Shown: piece after piece, positions 17,623 through 27,129 of the stretch | Layout: every line of letters starts with the position of its first letter | How positions within the stretch are numbered: the stretch's first letter is position 1 | From: Polaribacter sp. KT25b | GTDB taxonomy: Bacteria > Bacteroidota > Bacteroidia > Flavobacteriales > Flavobacteriaceae | Assembly (NCBI RefSeq): GCF_900105145.1 | Contig: NZ_LT629752.1 | Coordinates: 1,398,001 to 1,462,000 of the forward strand | DNA length: 64,000 nt | Direction of reading: 5' to 3' | Translations under genes and position numbers: made by a program | Notes under the pieces: model-generated | Database searches by the model: none | What the model saw: only the letters and a program-made list of their open reading frames with translations | Told to the model about the DNA's origin: nothing

Positions 17623-20600
17623 ATGAGCAAAACTGTTTCTTACAAAGACAATGTAAACTCGAATCCTAATACAGCTATAACAGGAGAGTTGGTAACTTTA
17701 GAAAACGAATCTTACTATAAAATATCGAATAGTCATACAATGCGTCCTTTTTTTATGACGATTGTTTCAGACTCAAATCACTGGATGTTTATTTCTAGTA
17801 ATGGAGGTTTAACAGCCGGAAGAAAAAATGCAGAATACGCAATTTTTCCATATTACACAGACGATAAAATTACAGAACTTGCAGAAACTACAGGTTGTAA
17901 AACAATTTTTAAAATTGCTAAAAATAATAAAACTGTTTTATGGGAACCTTTTTCTGAAAGACAAGCTGGTTTGTATCACATCACCAGAAATGTTTACAAA
18001 AACGAATATGGTAATAAAGTAATTTTCGAAGAAATTAATCACGATTTAAACCTAACGTTTAAATATCAATGGAACTCTTCTGACCAATTTGGATTTGTAA
18101 GAAAAGCAAGTTTAATCAATAATACTGATGAAAACCTGGATATTTCTATTTTAGACGGATTTCAAGACATCATTCCTTATGGTGTAGGTTCAGACATACA
18201 AGGTATTCGAAGTAATTTGGTTGATGCCTATAAAAAGTGCGAATTAGAAGCAGAAGTTGGATTAGGTATTTATGCTTTAAGTGCTATTATTGTTGATAAA
18301 GCAGAACCAAGTGAAGCCTTAAAAGCCAATTTAGTGTGGTCTTTAGGTTTAGAAAATCCAACTTATTTATTATCCTCTTTACAAGTGAATAATTTTAGAA
18401 GAGGTTTACAACTTCAACAAGAAGTGGATATGAAAGCAGAAAAAGGCGCATATCTTATAAATGCTGATATTCATTTACCTAGTAATTCAGAAAAAAAATG
18501 GCTACAAGTTGCGAACGTAAATCAAACAGTTGCAGATGTTACTCGCATTTCTGAGTTGATAAAAACCAATGATAATTTAGAGGAACTATTACAAAACAAT
18601 ATTGAAGCAGGTACAAAAAACTTAATTAATTTAGTTGCTGCTTCTGATGGTTTACAGCTTTCTAATGATCCATTAATCAATACAAGACATTTTTCTAATA
18701 CACTTTTCAATATTATGAGAGGTGGTATTTTTGATGATAATTATACCATAGAAAAAGACGATTTCACAACCTATTTATCAAAAGCAAACAAGCCATTATT
18801 TGCGGCTAAAAAAGAGTCTTTAGCAAATTTACCAGAAAAATTTACGCTAACTTTTATTAAAAATTTGGCAGAGAACGATGCTGATAAGGATTTTAAACGA
18901 TTGTGTTTAGAGTATTTACCATTAAAATTTAGTAGAAGACATGGAGATCCAAGTAGACCTTGGAACAAGTTTTCTATCAATACAAAAAGTGAAATTGACG
19001 GTTCTAAAATTTTAGATTACGAAGGGAACTGGAGAGACATTTTCCAAAACTGGGAAACTCTTGCACATTCATATCCTCAATTTATTGAGAGTATGATTCA
19101 CAAGTTTTTAAACGCCACTACTTTTGAGGGTTACAATCCTTACAGAGTTACAAAAGGTGGTTTTGATTGGGAAGTAATAGAAGAACACGATCCTTGGTCT
19201 TACATTGGTTATTGGGGAGATCATCAGATAATTTACTTGCTAAAATTCTTAGAGTTTATAGAAAAACATTATCCTTCTAAACTAGCAGAATTGTTTAATG
19301 ATGACATTTTTGTGTACGCAAATGTGCCTTACATTATAAAACCGTATGCAGATATTTTAAAAAATCCAAAAGATACTATTGATTTTGATCATCAATTAAA
19401 TGCAAAAATTGATGAAAAAAGAGCAGAAATTGGTGCTGATGGTGCTTTAATTTCAAATAAAAACAACAAGGTTCATAAGGTTAATTTAATAGAAAAACTT
19501 TTGGTTACAGTTTTGGCTAAAGTATCAAACTTTATTCCAGAAGGTGGTATTTGGTTAAACACGCAAAGACCAGAATGGAATGACGCCAACAACGCTTTAG
19601 TAGGTAATGGAGTGTCTATGGTTACCTTAAATTATCTAAGAAGATTTATTAATTTCTTTGAAGGAATTGTCGCAAATGCGGATGTAAGCGAAGTACAAAT
19701 TTCTGATGAATTGGCTACTTTATTTGCAGAAATTGTAGAAACTTTAGAAAATAATGAAGCTATTTTATCTAGAAAAGTTACAGACAAAGAAAGAAAAACG
19801 GTTTTAGATGGATTAGGAAATCCTGCAAGCGAGTATAGAACTACGATTTATAAAAACGGATTTTCATCAAACAAAACCACAATTTCAAAAAGTGCATTAG
19901 CACACTTTTTAGAAATTACCAAAAGTTATTTAGAGCATAGTATTAGAGCAAACAAACGTTCAGATAATATGTACCATGCTTACAATTTAATGACTATCGA
20001 AAATGATGAAGAGGTTTCAATTTCGTATTTATCAGAAATGTTAGAAGGGCAAGTTGCAGCTTTAAGTTCTGGTTATTTATCGCCAAAAGAGGCCTTAGAT
20101 TTATTAGATGGTTTAAAAGCATCTGCTTTGTTTAGACCAGATCAATACAGTTATATTTTATACCCAAATAAAGATTTACCAAGATTTACACAGAAGAATA
20201 ATATTAGTGCAAATCAAGTTGAAAGTTCAAAATTATTACAACAATTAATTGCGGATAATAATATAGAAATTATTGAAAAAGACGTTTTAGGAAACTGTCA
20301 TTTTAACGGAAATTTCAACAATGCAAACAGTGTAAAAGCTGCTTTAGCAAATTTATCAGAAGAATATTCTTCTTTAATTTCTGAGGATGAAAATACAGTA
20401 TTATCAATTTTCGAAGATATTTTCGATCATAAATCGTTTACAGGTCGTTCAGGAACTTTCTTTGGTTACGAAGGTTTGGGCTCTATTTATTGGCATATGG
20501 TTTCTAAGCTTTTAGTTGCTGTACAAGAAAATTGTTTATTGGCTGTAAAACTTGGCGAAAGTGAAAAGGTAATTGGTAGATTATTAGACCATTATTATGA

Positions 20601-21078
20601 AATAAGTGCAGGTATTGGTGTACACAAATCACCAGAATTGTATGGTGCTTTTCCAACAGATGCTTATTCGCATACGCCAGCAAATAAAGGCGCTCAACAA
20701 CCAGGAATGACAGGTCAAGTAAAAGAAGATTTACTAAGTAGATTTGGTGAATTGGGTGTCTTTGTAAAAGAAGGAAAAGTTGTGTTTAATCCGAGATTAT
20801 TGAAGGTTTCTGAGTTTTTAAATGATGCTAAAGCGTTTACCTACATCAATGTAAATAGCGAAAAAGCAGCTTTAGATATTGCTAAAAATCAACTGGCTTT
20901 TACTTATTGTCAAGTGCCAATTATCTATAATTTATCAGATAAAAATACAATCGATGTTATTTTTAATGATGATAAAAAAGTTGTTTTTGATGGTCTTGAA
21001 TTAGACAAAGAAACAAGTACAAAAATGTTTGATAGATCTAATGAAATTAACCATATAAAAGTATCGATAGTTAAATAA
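17623..21078 (+). CDS. GH149-like beta-1,3-oligoglucan phosphorylase, cytoplasmic
   Basis: The 1151-residue protein has no signal peptide and starts MSKTVSYKDN. Its overall plan matches GH94-type phosphorylases: N-terminal beta-sandwich (FFMTIVSDSNHWMFISSNGG), helical linker and (alpha/alpha)6 barrel. The catalytic Asp is in PEWNDANNALVGNG (Asp654), the position of the general acid in GH94 and GH149. The length, far above the roughly 800 of GH94 cellobiose phosphorylases, fits GH149, which phosphorolyses beta-1,3-glucan oligosaccharides to glucose 1-phosphate. The cytoplasmic location matches the sugar permease encoded downstream. The gene sits between the GH-A and GH3 genes (5 bases to the latter). 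Family assignment is from recall, not from a search. Confidence 0.85.
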   Translation: MSKTVSYKDNVNSNPNTAITGELVTLENESYYKISNSHTMRPFFMTIVSDSNHWMFISSNGGLTAGRKNAEYAIFPYYTDDKITELAETTGCKTIFKIAKNNKTVLWEPFSERQAGLYHITRNVYKNEYGNKVIFEEINHDLNLTFKYQWNSSDQFGFVRKASLINNTDENLDISILDGFQDIIPYGVGSDIQGIRSNLVDAYKKCELEAEVGLGIYALSAIIVDKAEPSEALKANLVWSLGLENPTYLLSSLQVNNFRRGLQLQQEVDMKAEKGAYLINADIHLPSNSEKKWLQVANVNQTVADVTRISELIKTNDNLEELLQNNIEAGTKNLINLVAASDGLQLSNDPLINTRHFSNTLFNIMRGGIFDDNYTIEKDDFTTYLSKANKPLFAAKKESLANLPEKFTLTFIKNLAENDADKDFKRLCLEYLPLKFSRRHGDPSRPWNKFSINTKSEIDGSKILDYEGNWRDIFQNWETLAHSYPQFIESMIHKFLNATTFEGYNPYRVTKGGFDWEVIEEHDPWSYIGYWGDHQIIYLLKFLEFIEKHYPSKLAELFNDDIFVYANVPYIIKPYADILKNPKDTIDFDHQLNAKIDEKRAEIGADGALISNKNNKVHKVNLIEKLLVTVLAKVSNFIPEGGIWLNTQRPEWNDANNALVGNGVSMVTLNYLRRFINFFEGIVANADVSEVQISDELATLFAEIVETLENNEAILSRKVTDKERKTVLDGLGNPASEYRTTIYKNGFSSNKTTISKSALAHFLEITKSYLEHSIRANKRSDNMYHAYNLMTIENDEEVSISYLSEMLEGQVAALSSGYLSPKEALDLLDGLKASALFRPDQYSYILYPNKDLPRFTQKNNISANQVESSKLLQQLIADNNIEIIEKDVLGNCHFNGNFNNANSVKAALANLSEEYSSLISEDENTVLSIFEDIFDHKSFTGRSGTFFGYEGLGSIYWHMVSKLLVAVQENCLLAVKLGESEKVIGRLLDHYYEISAGIGVHKSPELYGAFPTDAYSHTPANKGAQQPGMTGQVKEDLLSRFGELGVFVKEGKVVFNPRLLKVSEFLNDAKAFTYINVNSEKAALDIAKNQLAFTYCQVPIIYNLSDKNTIDVIFNDDKKVVFDGLELDKETSTKMFDRSNEINHIKVSIVK

Positions 21079-21083
21079 ATTTG

Positions 21084-22886
21084 ATGAAGATCAGCTATTT
21101 TATATATCTAATTTGTTCTTTTTTATTGATAGGATTTTCTTGTACAAAAGAAATAAAAATCAGTAAAGAAGATGTTATTGAGCAAAAAGTAGATTCTCTT
21201 CTAAAGTTAATGACTTTAGAGGAGAAAATCGGACAGATGTCGCAAATAAGGCATTTTGATCAAGCAGCAGATTCGCTCATAACTTCCAATTTTATTGGCT
21301 CAATAATTCATACTCAAGGGCCAAATCCGGGTAAAACTGCTTTAGAATGGCAAAATAGATTTTATGAGCTTCAAAAGAAAGCTTTATCAACGAGATTAGG
21401 CATTCCTTTGTTATTTGCAGTTGATGCTGTGCACGGACAAAATACTTTTGATGGAGCTACTATTTTTCCTCATAATATTGGTTTAGGAGCCACAAGAAAT
21501 GAAAAATTAGTAGAAGAAATAGCGAGAATTACAGCTATAGAGAGTCAAGCTACTGGTTTTAACTGGGTGTTTTCGCCCTGTGTAGCCATTCCTTTTAATG
21601 AAAAATGGGGAAGAGTTTATGAAGCTTTTTCAGAAAGCACATCACTAACTGAAAAGCTTACAAAAGCTGCTGTAAATGGGCTTCAAGGTAATTTAGAGAA
21701 TTCCAAAACAGTATTGGCAACAGCCAAACATTTTATTGGTGATGGAGCTACAGATTTTGGTAGAGAAGGAGGTAATACTTCTTTATCAGTAAAAGAAATA
21801 GAAACCTATTTGTTGCCACCATATAAAGTTGCAGTTCAAGAAAATGTAGGTGCAATTATGGCTTCTTTTAATACAATTTCTGGTATTTCTATGCACGCTC
21901 ACAAAGCACTAATTACAGACACTTTAAAAGTAGGAATGAACTTTAAAGGAATTGTTGTTTCTGATTGGCAAGGATATTCAAGATTTGGTAAAAATGATAT
22001 TATAAATGCAGGTGTAGATATGGTTATGGCTGTAGATGGTAATGTTATTGGTTATCAAAAAGGATTAAAAGAAGGTATAGAAAATAAAGCTGTTTCAATA
22101 GTTAGAATAGATGATGCTGTTAGAAGAATTTTACGTCAAAAATTTAGATTGGGTTTGTTTAAAAATCCTTTTCCGGATACAACTTTAGCAAATAAAGTTG
22201 GTGTAAAAGAACATAGAAAAGTTGCAAAACAAGCAGTAAGAGAATCGTTGGTTTTATTAAAAAATAAAGAGAAAATATTGCCTTTATCAAAAGAAACAAA
22301 GAAGATTGTTGTGGTTGGCGAGCACGCAAATTCTGGGGGTTTACAATCTGGAGGTTGGACGATAAATTGGCAAGGAACCAAAGAAAATTATAAAGGAGCA
22401 ACAACCATCTTAGACGGAATTAAAAAGCTTTCTAAAGGAGAAGTCTTATACGATTCAACAGCAACAAAAAATCATTTAGATGTAGATGTAGCAATTATTG
22501 TTGTGGGTGAAACACCTTATGCTGAGTTTTTTGGTGATATAGGTCACGAGTCTAATCAGTTAAGATTAACCTTATCAGAAGAACATCAAAAATATATTAA
22601 AAACTATCAAGAAAATGGAGTTAAAACAATCGTGGTTTTAGTTTCTGGTAGACCATTAGTAGTTACAAATCAAATTAAAAAAGTAGATGCTTTTGTAGCG
22701 GCTTGGTTGCCAGGTTCTGAAGGAGATGGAATTGCAGAAGTACTTTTTGGCGATTATAATTTTTTAGGAAAACTTCCTCATTCTTGGCCAAAATCCGAAG
22801 AAGATTATAAAGGTGAATATGGTCCTAATTTTTGGGATAATTCTATAGAAACATTATTCCCTTTTGGTTTTGGATTAAACTATTAA
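21084..22886 (+). CDS. GH3 beta-glucosidase/exo-beta-glucanase lipoprotein
   Basis: I take the ATG at 21084 rather than the TTG just before it, giving 600 residues. The lipoprotein signal ends at GFSCTKE. The GH3 N-terminal barrel shows MTLEEKIGQMSQ, FAVDAVHGQN, SPCVAIPFNEKWGR and KHFIGDGAT; the nucleophile is Asp294 in VVSDWQGY. The second alpha/beta domain is present (RESLVLLKNKE, WLPGSEGDGIAEVLFG) and no fibronectin-III domain follows. That two-domain length matches the plant-like beta-glucan exohydrolase branch, which removes terminal glucose from beta-1,3/1,4-glucans. It probably acts in the periplasm on imported laminari-oligosaccharides. It is followed after one base by GH17. Confidence 0.93.
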   Translation: MKISYFIYLICSFLLIGFSCTKEIKISKEDVIEQKVDSLLKLMTLEEKIGQMSQIRHFDQAADSLITSNFIGSIIHTQGPNPGKTALEWQNRFYELQKKALSTRLGIPLLFAVDAVHGQNTFDGATIFPHNIGLGATRNEKLVEEIARITAIESQATGFNWVFSPCVAIPFNEKWGRVYEAFSESTSLTEKLTKAAVNGLQGNLENSKTVLATAKHFIGDGATDFGREGGNTSLSVKEIETYLLPPYKVAVQENVGAIMASFNTISGISMHAHKALITDTLKVGMNFKGIVVSDWQGYSRFGKNDIINAGVDMVMAVDGNVIGYQKGLKEGIENKAVSIVRIDDAVRRILRQKFRLGLFKNPFPDTTLANKVGVKEHRKVAKQAVRESLVLLKNKEKILPLSKETKKIVVVGEHANSGGLQSGGWTINWQGTKENYKGATTILDGIKKLSKGEVLYDSTATKNHLDVDVAIIVVGETPYAEFFGDIGHESNQLRLTLSEEHQKYIKNYQENGVKTIVVLVSGRPLVVTNQIKKVDAFVAAWLPGSEGDGIAEVLFGDYNFLGKLPHSWPKSEEDYKGEYGPNFWDNSIETLFPFGFGLNY

Positions 22887-22887
22887 A

Positions 22888-24180
22888 ATGCCTATGAAAT
22901 CATTTATAAACATAAAAATATCAATCTTAATGCTGGTTTTGTTCTTTGGATGCAATTCTAAAAAAGAAAATAAAACAGCAGATAAGCAAGAAATTAAAAC
23001 TAATATGACAGCAGCTCAAATTTTAGGTAATCCAGATTATTTGGCAATTTCTTATGGAGGTTATAGACAGAAATCAAGAGAAAATCAACCAACAATTGCG
23101 CAGTTAAAAGAAGATTTAAAATTGATGTTTGCTATGGGGATTCGCATTATAAGAACCTATAATGTACAGCCAGAATTGCCTCACGCAGCTAATGTTTTAG
23201 AAGCCATTCATCAATTAAAACAAGAAGATTCCAGTTTCGAAATGTACGTAATGTTAGGAGCTTGGATAGATTGTTTAAACGCTTGGACAGACAAAGAACC
23301 TAATCACGAAGTAGAGAGTGAACAAAATGAAGGAGAAATTGAAAGAGCAGTTGCTTTGACGAATAAATATCCAGATATCGTAAAAATAATTGCTGTTGGT
23401 AATGAAGCTATGGTTAATTGGGCAACTAGTTATTATGTGCAACCAAGTGTTATTTTAAAATATGTAAACTATTTACAAAATCTAAAAAAGCAAGGTAAAT
23501 TAGATAAAGATTTATGGATTACAAGTTCAGATGATTTTGCTTCTTGGGGTGGTGGAGATTCAAGTTATAGAGTAGCAGATTTAGAAAATTTAATTAAGGC
23601 TGTAGATTATGTTTCTATGCACACGTATGCATATCATAATTCACATTACAATCCTAATTTTTGGAAAGTTCCAGATAATGAACAGCATTTATCAGAAAAA
23701 GAAAAAATTGATAATGCTATGTTACGTGCTTTAGAATTTGCAAAAATGCAATACAAAAATGTTTCAGATTATGTAAAAAGTATAGACGCAACCAAAACAA
23801 TTCATATTGGCGAAACGGGTTGGGCAACAGTTTCTAGTGGTCATTATGGAGTTAATGGTTCTAGAGCAACAGACGAATACAAGCAAGGTTTGTATTACAA
23901 GCATTTAAGAAACTGGACCAACAAAGCAGGGATTTCTTGCTTTTATTTTGAAGCTTTTGATGAGCAATGGAAAGATGCACAAAATCCTTTAGGATCAGAA
24001 AATCATTTTGGTTTATTCACTTTAAAGGGCGAAGCTAAATACCCAATTTGGAGTTTGGTAGATCAAGGAATTTTTAAAGATTTAAAAAGAGGAGGTAACC
24101 CAATTACCAAAACATTTAATGGAAATAAAGAAGAATTAATGAAAACGGTTTTAGTTCCAAATACAGAATATCAAAGATAA
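22888..24180 (+). CDS. GH17 beta-1,3-glucanase lipoprotein
   Basis: The 430-residue lipoprotein (FFGCNSKK) could also start at the Met of codon 3. The mature part is a GH17 TIM barrel: AISYGGYR start, GIRIIRTYNVQ, acid/base Glu173 in VGNEAMVN, VSMHTYAYHN, nucleophile Glu309 in HIGETGWAT and the closing FYFEAFDEQWK. GH17 enzymes of marine flavobacterial laminarin loci act as endo- or exo-acting beta-1,3-glucanases. Lipidation places it in the periplasm or on the surface. It is tightly packed between GH3 (1 base) and GH30 (6 bases). A second, leaderless GH17 lies at the end of this block. Confidence 0.92.
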   Translation: MPMKSFINIKISILMLVLFFGCNSKKENKTADKQEIKTNMTAAQILGNPDYLAISYGGYRQKSRENQPTIAQLKEDLKLMFAMGIRIIRTYNVQPELPHAANVLEAIHQLKQEDSSFEMYVMLGAWIDCLNAWTDKEPNHEVESEQNEGEIERAVALTNKYPDIVKIIAVGNEAMVNWATSYYVQPSVILKYVNYLQNLKKQGKLDKDLWITSSDDFASWGGGDSSYRVADLENLIKAVDYVSMHTYAYHNSHYNPNFWKVPDNEQHLSEKEKIDNAMLRALEFAKMQYKNVSDYVKSIDATKTIHIGETGWATVSSGHYGVNGSRATDEYKQGLYYKHLRNWTNKAGISCFYFEAFDEQWKDAQNPLGSENHFGLFTLKGEAKYPIWSLVDQGIFKDLKRGGNPITKTFNGNKEELMKTVLVPNTEYQR

Positions 24181-24186
24181 AGAATT

Positions 24187-25683
24187 ATGAAAAAGACAAC
24201 CTATTTTTTATATACACTACTATCATTTATGATTTTAAGCTGTCAAAATAATCAAGATAAATTAAATGTAGAGGTTTACGAAACTTCTGCAAGCGGAAAT
24301 AATTTAACCAAATTAGAGGGTTTTTCTTCGGATGAAAATCAGAAAGAAACCATAAAAGTGAAGCTATTACCAACTAAAAAAAGACAAACAATTACTGGTT
24401 TTGGGGGTGCTTTTACAGAATCTTCAGCGTATTTGTTAAATCGTTTAAGCAAAGAAAAAAGAGACACGATAATTCAGGCTTATTTTTCAACTGAAGGTGC
24501 AAATTATTCATTGACAAGAACACATATGAATTCTTGCGATTTTTCAATTTCTCAATACTCGTATTCGCCTGTGGCTGATGATGTTAATCTTGAACATTTT
24601 TCAGTAAAAGAAGACAAAGACGATTTAATTCCGATGATAAAAGATGCCTTGAAAGCATCAACAGACGGATTTAAAATTTTTGCTTCTCCTTGGACAGCAG
24701 TCCCTTGGATGAAAGATAATAACAAATGGGTAGGTGGTAAATTACTGCCAAATTATTATGATACTTGGGCATTGTTTTTCTCTAAATATGTAGATGCTTA
24801 CAAAGCAGAAGGTATAGATATTTGGGGTTTTACTGTAGAAAATGAACCTTTAGGAAATGGTAATAATTGGGAAAGTATGCATTATTCACCTGATGAAATG
24901 ACCAATTTTGTACAAAATCATTTAGGACCAAAATTAGAAGCAGATGGTCATCAAGTAAAAATTTTAGGATACGATCAAAATAGAGAGCATTTAAAAGAAT
25001 GGATAGATTCTCAATACAAAAACGAAGCAACTTCTAAATATTTTGATGGTACAGCCATTCATTGGTATGCAAGTACGTATGAAATTTTTCCTGAAGAGTT
25101 GCAATACGCACACCAAAAAGCGCCAAATAAATATTTAATTCAAACAGAAGCTTGTGTAGATTCTCAGGTTCCTGTTTGGCAAGATGATGCTTGGTATTGG
25201 CAAAAAGAAGCAACAGATTGGGGTTGGGATTGGGCTCCTGAAAAAGACAAATATCTACATCCTAAATACGCTCCTGTTAATAGATATGCAAGAGATATTA
25301 TTGGTTGTTTAAATAATTATGTTGATGGTTGGGTAGATTGGAATATGGTTTTAGACACCAAAGGTGGACCAAATTGGTTTAAGAATTGGTGTATTGCTCC
25401 AGTTATTGTAGATCCGCAAACAGATGAGGTGTATTTTACGCCTTTGTATTATACATTGGCACATTTTAGCAAATTTATTAGACCTGAAGCTAAAGTTATA
25501 GAACTAGAAAATACAGATAAAGATTTACTGATTACAGCTGCAGAAAATCTTGATGGAACGATAGCTGTAGTTGTTTTTAATGAAAAAGAAACTCCAAAAA
25601 GTATTAAGCTTTCTTTAGGTGAAAAGAACATCAAAATAGCTATTCAAGGTCAAGCAATTCAAACGATTGTTGTTAAAAACTAA
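24187..25683 (+). CDS. GH30 beta-1,6-glucanase-type lipoprotein
   Basis: The 498-residue lipoprotein (ILSCQNN) has the GH30 plan: an N-terminal strand set, TITGFGGAFTESSAYLLN, a TIM barrel and a C-terminal beta-sandwich ending IQTIVVKN. The acid/base is Glu220 in TVENEPLG and the nucleophile is Glu321 in IQTEACVD. ASPWTAVPWMKDN is the usual SPW segment. GH30 subfamily 1/3 enzymes of laminarin loci cleave beta-1,6-linked glucose and so remove the side branches that block beta-1,3 enzymes. Subfamily is inferred from the locus. It lies 15 bases before the permease gene in the same block. Confidence 0.93.
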   Translation: MKKTTYFLYTLLSFMILSCQNNQDKLNVEVYETSASGNNLTKLEGFSSDENQKETIKVKLLPTKKRQTITGFGGAFTESSAYLLNRLSKEKRDTIIQAYFSTEGANYSLTRTHMNSCDFSISQYSYSPVADDVNLEHFSVKEDKDDLIPMIKDALKASTDGFKIFASPWTAVPWMKDNNKWVGGKLLPNYYDTWALFFSKYVDAYKAEGIDIWGFTVENEPLGNGNNWESMHYSPDEMTNFVQNHLGPKLEADGHQVKILGYDQNREHLKEWIDSQYKNEATSKYFDGTAIHWYASTYEIFPEELQYAHQKAPNKYLIQTEACVDSQVPVWQDDAWYWQKEATDWGWDWAPEKDKYLHPKYAPVNRYARDIIGCLNNYVDGWVDWNMVLDTKGGPNWFKNWCIAPVIVDPQTDEVYFTPLYYTLAHFSKFIRPEAKVIELENTDKDLLITAAENLDGTIAVVVFNEKETPKSIKLSLGEKNIKIAIQGQAIQTIVVKN

Positions 25684-25698
25684 ATCCAACATAAAACG

Positions 25699-27129
25699 AT
25701 GTCAGATAAAATATTAATAAAAGGGAAAGTGGCAATGGGGCAAAAAATTGCTTTTGGCATAGGAATGTTTGCAAACCAAATGTTTCCTGCTATTTTGGGT
25801 ATTTTTATGGTTGTTTTGGTACAAGATTTAGGTTTCCCTGGTTGGATGTGGTCTTTAATTTATTTTTTTCCAAGAATTTTCGATTCAATCACAGATCCAA
25901 TAATGGGGTTTATTTCTGATAATACAAAATCGAAATGGGGTAGAAGAAGACAATATGTTTTAATTGGCGGAATTATTATGGGAATTGCTTATATTTTTAT
26001 GTGGCAATTGTTTAAAGAAAATTCTCTGCAATTCAATTTTTGGTATTTTTTCATTTGGTCAATTGTTTTTTATTTAGGACTCACATTTTTTAGTGTGCCT
26101 TATGTAGCAATGGGTTACGAAATGAGCGATGATTTTCACGAACGTACAAGTATAATGGCAATTGCTCAGTGGATTGGTCAATGGGCTTGGGTAATTGCAC
26201 CTTGGTTTTGGGTTATTATGTATGATCCTGATTGGTTTCCATCAGCAGAAGTAGCAGTTAGGGAATTATCAATTTGGGTGGCAATTCCGTGTGCAATTTG
26301 TGCTATTGTTCCTGCTTTATTTATTAAAAGTAAATCAACACTTAATGAGAATTACGAGCCTTTAAATTCTTCAAATATTGGTAATAGTTTAGTGAAAATT
26401 TACGATAGTTTTAAAGAAGCTTTTAAAATAAAAGTATTTAGAAAATTATGTGGAGCAACATTTTTAATTTACAACGCTTTTAACACAGTTGCTGCCTTAA
26501 CTTTTTTTGTTATTGTTTACAAATTATTTAATGGTGATGCTGCAGAAAGCGGAATTTGGGTTTCTCTTTTTGGTTGTTTAGGTGCTTTAGGAACAACGTT
26601 TTTGGTAATTCCGATTATCACAAAAATGTCTAAAATCTGGGGAAAGAAAAAAGCCTTTTTAATAGCCCAAGGAATATCAATAATAGGTTATATAATGCTT
26701 TGGTTTTTATTTGTACCAGGTAAACCTTGGATGTATATTATTGCTTTGCCTTTCTTTTCTTTTGGTATTGGTAGTTTGTTTACAATTATGATGTCTATGA
26801 CAGCAGATGTCATTGATATTGATGAGTTAAATACAGGAAAAAGAAGAGAAGGTATATTTGGCGCTATTTATTGGTGGATGGTAAAAGTTGGCTTTGCAAT
26901 TGCAGGTGCATTAAGTGGAGCTATTATTGCTGTTGTAGGTTTTAATCCAGATTTACCAACTATAAACCAACAATCTGCCGTAAATGGTTTACATACCTTC
27001 TTTTGTTTTTTTCCAGTTTTAGGTACTGTTTTAGCTATGTATATCATGTGGGATTATGATATTGATGAAAAACGTGCTAATGAAATTAGGTTAGAATTAG
27101 AAAAAAGAAAAGAACTAAAAAACAATTAA
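25699..27129 (+). CDS. MFS sugar permease, GPH symporter type
   Basis: The 476-residue protein has about twelve membrane helices and the GPH/MelB-like signature FDSITDPIMGFISDNT followed by KWGRRRQYVLIGG. A second half-repeat shows KKKAFLIAQG and FFSFGIGSLFTIMMSMTADV. These cation-coupled permeases import glycosides and oligosaccharides across the inner membrane. In this locus it would deliver short beta-glucan oligosaccharides to the cytoplasmic phosphorylase. Its stop overlaps the next start (TAATG), so it is translationally coupled to the leaderless GH17 gene, which supports a shared substrate. Confidence 0.92.
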   Translation: MSDKILIKGKVAMGQKIAFGIGMFANQMFPAILGIFMVVLVQDLGFPGWMWSLIYFFPRIFDSITDPIMGFISDNTKSKWGRRRQYVLIGGIIMGIAYIFMWQLFKENSLQFNFWYFFIWSIVFYLGLTFFSVPYVAMGYEMSDDFHERTSIMAIAQWIGQWAWVIAPWFWVIMYDPDWFPSAEVAVRELSIWVAIPCAICAIVPALFIKSKSTLNENYEPLNSSNIGNSLVKIYDSFKEAFKIKVFRKLCGATFLIYNAFNTVAALTFFVIVYKLFNGDAAESGIWVSLFGCLGALGTTFLVIPIITKMSKIWGKKKAFLIAQGISIIGYIMLWFLFVPGKPWMYIIALPFFSFGIGSLFTIMMSMTADVIDIDELNTGKRREGIFGAIYWWMVKVGFAIAGALSGAIIAVVGFNPDLPTINQQSAVNGLHTFFCFFPVLGTVLAMYIMWDYDIDEKRANEIRLELEKRKELKNN